NCBI RefSeq assembly: GCF_051020765.1
Contig: NC_134941.1
Location: forward strand, 9,858,001-9,922,000
DNA length: 64,000 nucleotides
Source of the DNA: Lasioglossum baleicum
Taxonomy: Eukaryota; Arthropoda; Insecta; Hymenoptera; Halictidae
Direction of reading: 5' to 3'
In this document: piece after piece, positions 1 through 12,100 of the stretch
How positions within the stretch are numbered: position 1 is the first letter of the stretch
How the letters are laid out: each line of letters begins with the position of its first letter
The notes under the pieces: model-generated
The model's input: only the letters and a program-made list of their open reading frames with translations
The model's database searches: none
What the model was told of the DNA's origin: nothing
Made by a program: the position numbers and the translations under genes

Positions 1-69
1 CGGAGTAATTAAGACCTTGTTCTGTGTTAACAGTTTCGTTTCATATATGATTCATCGTGAAAGTGAACG

Positions 70-1038
70 ATGGCCGCGAGAAAACCTCAAAAAATCGAGT
101 CCCAAGTAGTCGAGGCTATACGAAGGCTGCAGTCTGTTCAAGGATCGACTCCTCGAGAGATCAGCAGCTACATCTCCCAGGAATATGATCTGCCGAGCAC
201 GGAGATTAGGCGACAAGTTCAGGTCGCCTTGAAGCGAGGCGTCGCTTATGGAATTTTGCAAAAACTGAAGGGGTAAGTTTACTTCGAACGACCTCAGAAA
301 TCACCCCTTTCGAGGAGGAACAACATTTTTGTGATACTCTGTATGCATCTCTAATGCATAGTTGAATTTCCTTAATTTTTTATCATCCTTCCTAAGGGTG
401 CTACACCTACAACCTAGATTTCCTCTGGAACCACTTCATGACGATTTAAAATAAAGTCACGCTTTTAGAGAAGCTACACCTACTTCATAATAATTTAAGA
501 TAAATTTGTCCAGCTTTTAGGGGATGCTACACCCACAACCTAGGCTTCTTCAAGAACCACTTGCTGATAATTTAAGAAAAATTTGTCCTGCTTTTAGGGG
601 ATGCTAGACCCACAACCTAGACTTCTTCAAGAACCACTTGCTGATAATTTAAGAAAAATTTGTCCTGCTTTTAGGGGATGCTACACCTACAACCTAGACT
701 TCCTGGAAAGACACCCGCTGTCGGTAGCGGACAACGGCGTGGAAGCCCCGTCTCACCGTCACAGAGGCAGAAGGAGGAGGAGGAGGAGTTCGCGAAGACG
801 AAGATCTGGCAGAAGGAGGGGTCGCCGATCTAGGCGTCGCCGATCAGGCAGAAGGAGGTCCCGTCGAAGACGTAGCAGGCGAAGAAGGAGGGCGGATGTG
901 CCGCAGGACATCGACACGCTGGACGTGAACACAGTGGCCAAACAACCAAAGAGAAGCAACAGCGTCCTGAGAAATGAGAGCCCACAAAGCGGGGGGTCCA
1001 GCATTTCCGGCGCGTCCGAGGGCAAGCAAGAAGAATGA
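70..1038 (+). CDS. H15 linker-histone domain protein with arginine-rich protamine-like tail
   Basis: Two coding exons, 70-272 and 675-1038, join in frame across a GTAAGT donor at 273 and a TTTTAG acceptor ending at 674, giving 188 residues. Residues about 8-75 read as an H15 winged-helix domain, with the typical GSTPREISSYI helix, the ALKRGV helix and a KLKGGCYTYNL wing. Residues about 95-145 are almost only Arg with Ser/Gly spacers, followed by a Ser- and acid-rich tail. H15 plus an Arg-rich tail is the layout of PL-I type sperm nuclear basic proteins, so a role in compacting sperm chromatin is inferred. An RS-type nuclear protein is the alternative. The start ATG at 70 has a good context (gaacgATGGCC). 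A CAG at 31-33 could be an acceptor, so an upstream non-coding exon is possible. Confidence 0.72.
397..674 (+). repeat. Tandem copies of the splice acceptor and exon-2 start inside the intron
   Basis: Units beginning with GGGATGCTA start at 521, 598 and 675 (exact 77-bp spacing), with two more degraded copies near 397 and 468. Each unit contains the first about 28 bases of exon 2 and, at its end, a pyrimidine-rich stretch and TTTTAG acceptor. The copies sit in the intron of the H15 gene, and only the last leads into the long arginine-rich frame. Splicing to the 521 copy would keep the frame for about 17 codons and then hit TAA; splicing to the 598 copy meets TAG at the third codon. Confidence 0.85.
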
Positions 1039-4000
1039 TCCTCCCCAAGATACAGCGCGCGATCAATCCCGACGAGACACAGTGCAAAGATTGACGCAAG
1101 AATACACCAAAGAGACACCGGCTGGTAAAACACTCGCTCTCTCTTCTTGAGAGTCCTCTCTCCTTGAGCCATCAGGCTCTCGAAACCGTTTAGATCCATT
1201 TTCCTGTTCCACTTGTTCCATTCGCAACCAATTTTCCTCTTACGCACATACGACGCCGGCACGGCACTTTCTCAGTCATCGACTGGCTATCGATGCGAAT
1301 GCACCTTTTACCTTTCCTCGCATTGTCAGATTTCGAGGAACTGCGAGTTTCCTCGTAGAACGAGCTGGTAAAATCTTCTCTTCTTATTGCAGACTGACGA
1401 AGACGCTGTTGAGGATCAGGAGAAAATTCTTGGACACGCTGTACACGATACTCATCTTCCGGATCATTTATTTATTATTATACACCGTCGTTTTGTTTTT
1501 TTTTTTTTATACGAATATATTGTGAATTTATGAGGGTTTCACGTGTAAAAACGCTGTAATCTTTCCAATGATTAAAAAGTACCAGTGCAATGCCATTCTA
1601 ATTTCGCGTAGTATATTCAACAAACTGTTTTTTTAGATCTTTTATTTCGGTCGACGGTTTTCAGCTGAACGGATTTTTCGAGCCGCGAAACAAATTCGCA
1701 ACAGAGAGAGACGTCCGCTCGCAGAACTCGTGGCCATCCGTCGACGATGACGGCCCTGCTGCTCACGGCCTTGTTGGCTAATGATAGTCTTGCTAATGAT
1801 GCGTCCGTACACGCACACGTGTAGTTGTAACGCGTGACTATTTCACCTAGCTGCTGCTCGAGCGTGCACATTGTGGCCAGTTAGAAACAGTCTCGCGCAC
1901 ACACCGAACAGACAAACTTTAGACGAAATTCCTGCGAAATATTTCGCGGCAGACACAATCTTGATGGACCACTGCCAAATATTGTGTACAATGTAGTGCG
2001 GGTACGTTGAAAGCTCGCACTTTTTCTTCCTGAACCCTTCCGCGAACATAATCGCTCCACGGACAATCAATCATTCAAATACAAAATGTGCCTGTACGAC
2101 AAACCTGAACACAATTTTTAATCATAAAACGTTTTAGAAATTGAATTTTTTAACAGCTGATTTCACACGTGTGACCTTGACGGTTTGATTTTATGAAGAA
2201 GATCCCGTGTTGCGATTTTATCTCCGAATTGGATCTATTCCCCGTGACAATTTCTGCACGCAGTTGCAGAAATCTCCTGAATCTACTGCGCGATTCAGCC
2301 ATAGCGTTTTCGATAATCGCGGTTACCAGCGACACTCGAATAAGGAACGATCATTCTATCCGCGAATGAAATTGTCGACCGTATAATTGCTCGGGATAAA
2401 ACACAGCCGGTTAGGAAAAACTGTGGAACAGGTAACGCTACGTTTGCACAGTATTGTGAGTCGAAGCGTGATTTACGACCGTGCGAGAGTTGATAGATTA
2501 AAGGTCCGTGCACATCGACCATCATCTGTTAACGTGATCGATCCTGAAAATACTCGGCCGATTGGCGAATCGTTTTTTACCGAACCTGCTCGATCCTTGC
2601 GAACTCGTTCTTCAATAATTACTACCGAACTTCTCGTTTTATGTGTAGATGCATCGTGAAATTAATTTATATTGGTAATCCATGTAAGAACCAACTGTAT
2701 TTTATATTTTTGTCTAATGTCGCCGACTTTCATTTCACATTTTGGAAAAATGATTAAAATGAAAGATACAAATTAGTAGAAGAAGAGATTCGCATTTAGA
2801 TGAGTTAATGAACGAATGATATTGAATGAAATTGTAATGAATTTATACTAGTTTCATTTTGTTTTCCATATTATTAATGTGTGGATCACGCGGATCCGTT
2901 GAAGATTTTCTGAAGCCCCTACGATGAAAAATTGATAAGTTTGCCGAATTCTTCGCGAGTACTCGATTTTTGGACTTGACACAGAGAACGCAAACTTATC
3001 TTCGGTTTTGTACAAATTGGTGTATGAAAATTGCTGTTTGCAGAAACATCTGTTTGCCGGTTCGCTCGAAAATATTTCAGTAAATAGTTCTCCGCGCAAA
3101 GGATAGTGGGAATCAACCTTAAGCCCATGTCACTGATGAAATACACAAGGACGCGATTGCGACTCTTGCATCCGCGCTCAAAGTACACCAAACGCACGGT
3201 CGTATCCGCATGATCATTTCATTCCTGGCGAGCGATGCACTGCCAAACGAGCACCCATAAAAACGCCATAAGGAAAATTACATGAAGCGAAAATAATCTC
3301 ACGAAGAACTCGACAAAGTAGTAGACATTGTAGTGATATAATTGATTTATTCGAAACTGATTTTCTTAATTGTTTCTTATTTTCTCGAAATTTTAGTTGT
3401 GGCGTGTTCGAAGGATTTATATTTTATTCAAGCGGTAAAACGAATGCGTCGCATTATGATAATTCTATGCACTTTCAAAAGACAATCGAGATAGAATAGG
3501 ACGGTTTATCATTGACAATGCCAGATTATGTATGCCGAAAACCATTCGATAAAGATTATGCACATTTTAATGATAAATTTCTGAGGTTATCTGACGATGT
3601 TTCTATTTTCAGTATAATCTCTCACATCAGTTCACTTCAATTCAGTAAATCTTTTGGTAAAGCTGGGTCCACGATGAAGCACAAATTAATCAAACACATC
3701 TTTACAAGTTATGTTACAAGTATAAAAACACTTTAAATAATTTCAGGAGGCAGTAGAATATTAACAAATGGTGCTGTTTGTATGTCAAAAGACCTTTCGG
3801 AATAAATGTTTGAGTTCCCCAGGTTGGCAGCCGAAGCACGAACGTTTGAATAGGTTTGAGGCGAGTAGGCGAAAGAGGGACGCAAAGGATCGGGTCACGT
3901 TGGATTATCGGGGGTAAAGGATGCACAGGTTCGACGAGTGCATCACACGGATAGACGCGGTCGAAAATAGAGGATGGGCACGTGGTTCTCGCGAACGCGC

Positions 4001-5399
4001 GCGCGCTGCGTTATCTCCGCGAATAGCGGCGAAACCGAAATATTCGGACGTTCGTCGTTACGCACGCTCACGTGATGCGCGCCCGGAGCCGTGCATCACG
4101 TGCCGTGCGCGTATCTCGCATGGTAAACCGAAATGCAGGTGAAATAGCGCACCGATGCACTTAGCCGAAATCTGCTTTTTCACCGTTTGGCGACCGTCCA
4201 AATCGAATATTATTCCCGGTCGCCGAGAAAACGTGCACGCATACCGAACCCCCGAAATCTCTCTGGACGTCTTGTCTTCCCGGTTCGAGTCGCCGTATTG
4301 TGGACAGCCATTTATGCGGCAGGAAACCATAAACATCGAGTGCAAGCCACTGGTTCGTATCGGTAATCGCAATCCTTTTAAACGGCGGCAATCACTGTGT
4401 ACAATTTTGAGTGTGCAGGGTGTATTTAGGTAGCGATCAAACAATTTTTTAACGTTTAGTAATTATAATTGTTATTACGATCATTGTTCACGAATTTAGG
4501 AATATATGAATTCATCGGTGTAGACATTGAACTAATTCTCTCAGTGCTACATCAATTTTTTACCAGTCTGACAATTACACAGCAGGAGACAGGCTAAATT
4601 GAGAAAATGAGGAGCAGATGGCTAAAACCAATTAGGCGCCATGTTGATGGATGATCTTCTGGATCTACTAGATTGTAGTCGGCGTCATTATTATTTGTAC
4701 AATGTCTACGACTTCCAGTTGAAGAAGACTGAATTTCGAACTTTGAATTTGAAAAAATATGTATATCCAAGAAGCATAAACAAAATCAACGAAGCTCGAA
4801 GTTTGCAATTTTGACGAGCTGCCGAGGGGTTTGGAAATTGACGTAGAATTTTCCGAGAACGGTGTCGACAAACTGTTGAGAGGGGATTAAGGGAGGGATC
4901 GAAAACGCGCGTTCGATCCTCGCGATTTTCTTGTCGCGGCCGCGAACAACCTTGACGCGGAAGCCATATTTCGAGGCGCGGTGTGTAAAGGCTTCGTGTC
5001 TCCGCACACTTGTACGATTCGTCCAATTACATTAGCCCGACTGCCTGTTTAAACTGTGACATGCAAACAGCCGCGGAAAAAACGGGCACAGAAACAAGAA
5101 ACGCTGACGAATCGCGGGACTGCAAACAGTCCGCGACGATTACTCGTCTAACAAGTGAGGAGTTGAGTCGCTTTCGCTCCGTTGACCCCCGCCGGCACTC
5201 GGATCAAGAATTGATCCAAGTAGCCTTTCCATCTTCCCAATCCTGCTGCGACCACCTACTTCTTACACTGATAGCTTATTATATTCCTACCCTTCTGTCG
5301 TTGTCTTAACTTTCCCCGGGGGACGATGTCTGTGCTTCCAAACTTTCAAAGTTGTTAATTATATCCTTATATCGATCGTATTTATTTGTTAATATTAAA
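1039..5399. other. No gene recognised; AT-rich intergenic sequence
   Basis: Directly after the H15 gene there is a T-run near 1497-1508. The rest is mainly AT-rich with a GC-richer patch at about 3.9-4.2 kb. Open frames on both strands are short, lack recognisable domains and have no supporting splice structure. The 3' UTR of the H15 gene probably occupies the first few hundred bases, but no clear canonical poly(A) signal was identified. Confidence 0.5.
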
Positions 5400-5549
5400 C
5401 AGAGGTGGGCATTATTTGGCGAAAAAAATATTTGAAATACTATTTAATATTTTAGATTTTATTTTGCTTAAAGAAAATAGTATTTTATTTGAACAATCTG
5501 AACCTCGAAATAAAATATTTCTATTTGAACAATCTGAACCTCGAAATAC
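5400..5549 (+). mobile_element. Truncated hAT-like transposon end
   Basis: Begins with CAGAGGTGGGCATTATTTGG, a terminus typical of hAT elements. It is closely similar, in opposite orientation, to the right end of the element at 29000-29494, sharing the GCGAAA..ATATTTGAAAT and AATATTTTAGATTTTATTTTGC stretches. The copy stops near 5549 with no matching second end, so it is a fragment. A 36-bp block starting at 5487 is repeated at 5523. Confidence 0.65.
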
Positions 5550-6133
5550 TGTAACGCATCATCGCTTTCATCGACCGATGATTATCTCCTAGGGTTAGAG
5601 ACTGCTATCAACAGGTCTAGATCATCAACAGACCGTGTACAACATCTGTCAAACGGACCGAAAATTAAGCTAAAAACCTATTATCGATAATCGTAGCTCG
5701 ACCGATCGAGACAAGCTTTTCCATCATCGGCGATCGAGGCACAGCTCGCGGTTGTCGTTTCCATTTCTAATCAGAAGCGAACTCTAAATCACAGTTGCTA
5801 TCTTATCGGCGGCGTCCATTTTACAGGATCGTAAATAGACGGAAGCAGAAACGTCCACGTGGTCCCCTTCGCTCGGGGCCGTAAATTATTTAAGCTCTCG
5901 TAATAATGAGCGAGCGAGTTATGACCAGATAAGACTCGACTCAGACTAACGCGCTAGTTGTTACACCTCGGGAAGACGCTAACGAATCGGAGAGGACAAC
6001 ACGGCACCGGCGAGCGTCTGCTTTTTGCTCGAAGTATAGTTTGCCACTGGAGTCGGTTAGACCTTTAAAATCGGTTTCAGATTATTTGTTTTAGAATTGT
6101 TGAAATTGCGAAGACTGTATCGTAGGATATGTA

Positions 6134-6833
6134 CAGTGAGTGTACAAAGTATTCGTACACCTTTTAAAAACTAATAACCTTTTTATAATTGTACCAAACG
6201 ACCTGATTTTTTATAATCAATTATAAGCATTGATTTACGAAATGATATGAAAAAAGGATTTTTGAGAAATTATAATTTACAAGATTACATGCAAAAATAA
6301 AAAAAGGCATTTTTTAAAACTTCTTTATTTTGGGCCCTTAAGGAAAATTTAAAAAATATATTTTGTAGATTTATAGTAGTTACACACATGCTGAAAATTT
6401 CCTCGAGATCGATCAGCATACACACGAGCTACAAGCGGTTAAAAATGGTGAAAATCGTAGTTTTACACAACTTTTGATCAGTTTCTGCTTAAAATTCACA
6501 GAATTGTACATCTTTCTATGGTTGTCGTTTTTTCCTCCGTCAGCCGATTTCGATGAAATTTTCAGTATGTGTATAACCAACATAGATCTACAAACAGATA
6601 TTTTATATTTTCACATTAAGGGCCCAAATAAAAAAGTTTTAAAAATTGCCTTTTTTATTTTTGCATGTAACCTTGTAAATTATAATTTTTTGAAAATCTT
6701 TTTTGCATATTATTTCGTAAACCAATGCTTCTAATTGATTGTAAAAAGATCAGGTTGTTCGGTACAATTATAAAAAAGTTTTCTTTATTAAATTAGTTTT
6801 TAAAAGGTGTACGAATACTTTGAACACTCACGG
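6134..6833. mobile_element. Fold-back Tc1/mariner-like non-autonomous element, 700 bp
   Basis: The ends CAGTGAGTGTACAAAGTATT at 6134 and its near-complement ending at 6833 form long inverted arms of roughly 240 bp. The arms share the TTCGTACACCTTTTAAAAAC block, the TATAATTGTACC block and a GGGCCCTTAA block. TA dinucleotides flank both sides (6132-6133 and 6834-6835), fitting a Tc1/mariner target site. There is no transposase frame, so this would be a MITE moved in trans. Confidence 0.8.
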
Positions 6834-8480
6834 TACATACATACATGAACATAAATTCGTTCGGTTAGCTTCAACAACTTCTTTTCATTTATTAACCCAG
6901 TAAACTGAGGCGTCAAAAATCATATAAAATTGAAAATGGTCAGCACATCACCGAATAAAACTTCCTAAACACAGTGAAAAATGTCGTTCATTTTCCCTTG
7001 GGGAAACGAAATTTCGAGCAACCTAATAAAATAGAATTGCAAGATAGAGAATCAGCGAGCCAGAATGTGGCAATCGAATGGACATTCTTGCGCTATGTGC
7101 TCGCTGAAAACTTTCTCGGCCGTCACCGAAACCGTTCAGAGTCGGTGATGGCCTGGTTCGTTCAACTTCGAACGAATCTGGCTGCTCCGAGCGATTCACG
7201 AGGACCTGGTTCCGATGGTCCACGACGACTTCGAGTCATTCAGAAGAGATTCATTCAGTGACCCGGCCGAGAGAGGGAGAATCGCTACCAAAATGAGGCG
7301 AGTGTCGAGGAGCCACTAACAGTCGAGATTACGCGGCGATAGCGGGCGGATTTCAATCGGAACGCGAGCCTACCTCCTGTTTTATCGATCTTATCGGGCC
7401 GAGATCGAAGGAACTGAGTCATCGATCAATTTGTATCGTTCCCCGAAAGACACAGTTCAACCTCGGTAACTCAAAAAGTTACAAAGTTCCGTTAAGATTT
7501 TTTAGTAAAAAGTTATTGAGATTAATTTTACAGAAACATCGAATTTGTTGAATTGAACGTTATACCCTTTTCTTCATTTCTTATATTTTTGATTTTGTAA
7601 TTAACAGGTCTGAGGAGAATAAACGAGATTGTGAAATGCATATTTCTTGTGTGAAAATCGACGGTCTACGTGTTTCTGTTCAGTTATCGGTCTTATAAGG
7701 TTTAATGGAATTTTTGTGGATTGATATTCTCGTGCTAAGCTAGATGAATAATTTCGATGATCCCGTGCGTCTTTGCAGATGATGGACGTTTTAGTAATAT
7801 TTGATATTGTGCTAAATATTCATCGCGCGCGAGCCAATGTCGTCAAACAAACGACCAGGTGAGACGGTCGTAAAAATGGAGTGGATGTAAATGACACTGT
7901 GCCAAGCTTTTAAGATCGGATATCGAAATATCCTCTGCTTCCTCTCGCCAGATGTTAGACGCTTCCGGTTCTGACCCCTATATGGGATAATCCCACCGAT
8001 TGTCCAGGATTAATTAAAAAGCCTCCTTCTCGGTGAAATTTATGGACAGCAGCTTCGACAACGAATGATATTCTTTTGCGATTTAATATTTAATTAGTGT
8101 TTGTAACATGACAATGTAGAATGTGTTTTTATTGGCCGAAATGTTTACAATCATATAGAAAATTAATTTTTCCTAATTTTAAGCCTAGTGTTAATTAAGA
8201 CAGAAAATCGTAGATAATGATCCATGCGTGACTTATGAGATTAAGTGCGATCTCGGAAATCAGGTCTCGCTAATTAACGGTATCGCCCCACAGATAACCG
8301 CAGACTGCTTCTTGCAAAACGAAGCCGATAAGACGTAGCTGCTTTTTGCCGAAATGTTGCAATATTTCTCAAATCGCAAATACGAAAACTATGTACTCTG
8401 GTAAAAATTTTCAAAACGGCGAAGATCCAAAGAAAAATCGATTTTTGTTTGATCAAAAGTGAAAAACCTTGGGGGAAGAC
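6834..8480. other. No gene recognised
   Basis: AT-rich sequence with one GC-richer stretch around 7.1-7.35 kb. A plus-strand frame at 6974-7261 shows no recognisable domain and has a shadow on the other strand. I see no splice-linked exons, RNA genes or clear repeats here. Confidence 0.45.
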
Positions 8481-9125
8481 TGGTGGCGGTGCGGCGGCGA
8501 AGGTAGCGATTGGCGAGCGGCACTCTAATCGATAAAATGGTGGCTGGCCTGCGAGAAAATGTGTCCCTAGGAGACCGGCGTGGCTGGCACCGCGTGTCGG
8601 GGCCGTTCGAAATCGGGATCGAAATCGGGATCGAAATCGGGATCGAAATCGGGATCGAGCGATCGGGATCAGCGATCGGACGGTGGGCATGGCGTTTGGG
8701 TCGCGCGCGCTGCGAGGTCAGAAGCGAGGAAAGAGAAGGCAGGGCTTGTCGTTTCGCCGCAAACCCGAAAATATCCATGTTGACCGGTATGTTGAAACCT
8801 GGCATAAGCTTTGGCCAGCTGCCAGAAGAGCGGCACTCGGTTGGAGGCCAACGCCAGGCCAGAGGCGACCGGCCTCGCCGCACTGAAACGTCCTCTAGGC
8901 CTCAGAGGAAAAAAGAGACCGTGGACCGCGGCTCAAGTTGAAGACCGCTCGAGTGACACTCCTTCGGAAATCGATCATCCTCAACACACCATACGATCCG
9001 AGCCTCCTGATGCGTTGCTGTGCGGTGGCCATGTTGAATTTCGTCGGTCGCAAAGTAAAACCGAGGTTAGGGTCGCTCGAAGTGGGTCTTTTCTGACAAA
9101 AGATACAACGACAACCAATCAACGC
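8481..9125. promoter_or_regulatory. CpG-rich patch, possible promoter
   Basis: A stretch of about 650 bases much richer in CG dinucleotides than its surroundings, with several overlapping open frames on both strands. That pattern is typical of GC-rich non-coding DNA and not of one real gene. It contains a short 12-bp tandem repeat at 8608-8655. No coding exon could be tied to it, so a promoter or 5' exon role is only a possibility. Confidence 0.3.
8608..8655 (+). repeat. 12-bp tandem repeat, four units
   Basis: CGAAATCGGGAT is repeated four times without interruption, followed by a decayed partial unit. Because 12 is a multiple of three, all frames stay open through it (SKSG and IEIG repeats), which inflates the apparent open frames here. 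Confidence 0.9.
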
Positions 9126-12100
9126 TAATTCTACACAAGAAGATGGTTACTTTCAACTATAGTTGGAGCTAGACGTTTTAGAATTTGTAGAAGAATTTGA
9201 AAATTGTCCCTCCCTAATCATTCATCAGCTCACACAAGAAGGGAATAGCGCGAACCAAATCACTTTTCTTGAAAAAGAATACGATTTTTTTGGAGGAGAC
9301 ACGCCCAGTTGGGTAACTCTATACTAATTACCGACAACCATACCCGTCCACGAGTCTGCTATTGAAGAAGTAAAACAGGTCGAAAGAGAAATCCGTTTCC
9401 TAAAAGTCTAGTTCGGCCTAATCATTTCTAATAAGTAGCAAGTTCTCTTGAACTGACGTTTAGGAAAGGGAGAATGATTGCAGGCAAATAACAAGGACAG
9501 GTTACACTCTGCCACATTCCTCGAGAATCTCTAAAACAGCCTAAGCAAGGAACTACGTCCAGAGGAAATCATTTACTGGCCATATCATTATAGCAGAGAC
9601 ATAAATCTCTCAAAAATTGAGAGAGATCCTAAATCTTTCAGAATCTTCTTCTTCTTGAAGATAAAAATTTTCCGAAAATAAGGTTCAAAGTGTTCTCCTC
9701 CTGTTTCAAGATAGAAAGCTAGTTGATTAACGGCTGACACAACCAATCAACATCCCTTAGCACCGATAACGCGCTGCGTGTTTTTCGGACCTCGGAAAAA
9801 ACAGATATATCTCAGATGGCAAGATAGATAACTTAAATGTCAGCTCGTTGAAAACACCGGTTAGCGGTTAGGCGGGTTCGAATAGGAGAGCCGAGATCCG
9901 AGAGAACCGGGTAGCTCAAATTAAACATCAGTCACTTGACCTTTTCTTGGAGAAGAAATCGACCCGCTCCAGGTCTTTCGATGATAACTACCGAAAGACG
10001 TTAGCGGACTCTCTGTAGAATAAGGAAAGGAACCCTGTGGAACTGTCTGTTTGGGGATCACTCGAATGTCCGTTTACCGGACGGAGGGCCTTTCAAACTA
10101 ATTATTTCAAACCCCGCTCTACCATCTCGCCGAGTCCCATTTTCTTCAATCTTCGCGGAGGTTCTCGGGCATAGGCGTTTGAACGACTTATTCCTGCCAA
10201 GCAAAAAGAAAGATCCAACAGTAGGGGGGCCGAAACCAGTCAAGAGAACACGGCCGTCAATCAGTCCTTGGGAAAAGAGACCGCACGTCGCTCAAGTTAA
10301 CCCCTTACGTGCCACGTGGATCATTAAGTTAGTAGACGCGCGTTCCTCGGCTGGTTCTTGCTCGCGAGAACAAGAAAAAGCAAAGGTGTCGCGCGCACGA
10401 CTTCACACGCAGGCGTCCAATGTTTTTAAACAGGTTTACGAGGCTGCCCGCAGAAACACGAGTTTAGAACCTCCTCCTAAGGAAAAGGTTGACCCTACCG
10501 TCGCCTTGACAGACGGCACCGGGACCATTAATTACCCCGGGCAACTTCGAAAGCCGAGAAACGAAGAAACCGTATACTTCTTTCTCTAACCCGAGACGCA
10601 TTTATTTACTAATTTCTAGCGGGCCGACCCGGCCGGCAGAACTTGTACCCCGGCGGACCTGTATCTCAATAATTAATTCGCCGACATTTATGCTAATTCA
10701 TTCGAAACTGCCGCGAAGAAAATGAACACGGTTTTTGCCGGTGTCGTATAAACCCGACCCTATGACTCGACGCGAGCTGAGGTTCGCGTAGCTTGTTTAA
10801 TTCTGCTGGTTCAGAGACTCTGTGCCAGAATGTTTAAATATTCTTCAGATCGCTTTACATACTTTATTTTGGAATTTTTCAACGACTCGGTAGAATCGTC
10901 GGGAATCTAGCGAAGCATTTGTTGCGCCTGTTGTGGCTTTTGTTGTAAGGTGTACTTGTGGTTTGAAAAGTATTAATTATTTGATTGGCCACTAAATGTT
11001 CTTTTAGCATCGATTGATCAGAGTATATTGCGTCTGTTATGGGTTCGCCGGATTACCAGATAAAATTTAAAGACGTGTCACGTGTGCACGGTTCAAAAAA
11101 TCTCATTTTATCGACCGATGATACGAATCGCTGATACGCGAGTGAACCTAGAAGCAATCTTGTTTAGAAGCAACCATTAAACTACGAGAGCAATCGTACG
11201 CGGCTCCGTTCGATAGCGCAGGCTCGCCAGAAAATTACCCACCGCCACATTTTTAATCATTCGTTGACCTTTTAACTGGCCAAGCCGAGTTAACTAGTCT
11301 CTCTTCAGTGATAAACTGAATAGGACGAAGTTTGTAATGTCGTTAGGGGAACATTTTATCTAATAGCGGCTTTTAATGAGCTCGTTCTAGACCGTTTTTC
11401 CGGAGACGCTTTATAATCGTTCATAGAGAATCTGTGGCCCGAGAGGAGGATTTTTTTACAGGCTCGAACACTTCCTTTTAGCTTCGTAGAAGGTACAGAG
11501 CTCCGTATAATTTGTCTTGAACGACCTGCATATTATTAAGCGACGAAATTAGGAATTGCTGGATGAATAAGAGCTATGCTTGAATGTACAGTAGTTAATT
11601 CGATAGTAGAACTGGATCGACAAGGAATCGTAAGCGCAAGCATCAAAATATGTATATTGATAACGATAGTAGACTCGGACTTACTGTATAGTTATCTTAA
11701 TAACCTGTCTCATTCACAAGGCGTGATATCTACGGCTAAAATAATATCGTTACAAAATAAACAGAGATAATTCGTTTAAAACACATGACGGCCAATACGC
11801 TTTCGAAAATAGACTTGACGGAAGAGTTTCGAACGCTATTAATTTATTCGATAATATATCGCTCCGAAATATTCCTGCTGATATACTACGACACGCTAAA
11901 CGAAATCGGAAATATTCGTCGGCAAATACTAATGAAAAATATGAGAAACCGAAAGTTAAAAATGGTTGTATGAAATTAAACAGTAGTCACGAAAAAGCAT
12001 CACTGCACACAATGGACTATAAAATAAAAAGAAAACTGTCGCAGAAAATGCGATAAAAATAACGCAAATTATTTTCCTCGCTTTATGAATAAATGCATCG

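Noticed and set aside
759..1262. Leu/Arg-rich open frame antisense to the H15 gene
   Set aside because: It mirrors the arginine-rich coding sequence of the plus-strand exon and has no independent support.
8510..8941. Overlapping frames containing IGIEIG or SKSG repeats
   Set aside because: The open frames arise from a 12-bp tandem repeat that keeps every frame open.
10179..10589. 136-codon plus-strand frame
   Set aside because: Begins only at TTG, no domain or flanking splice structure.
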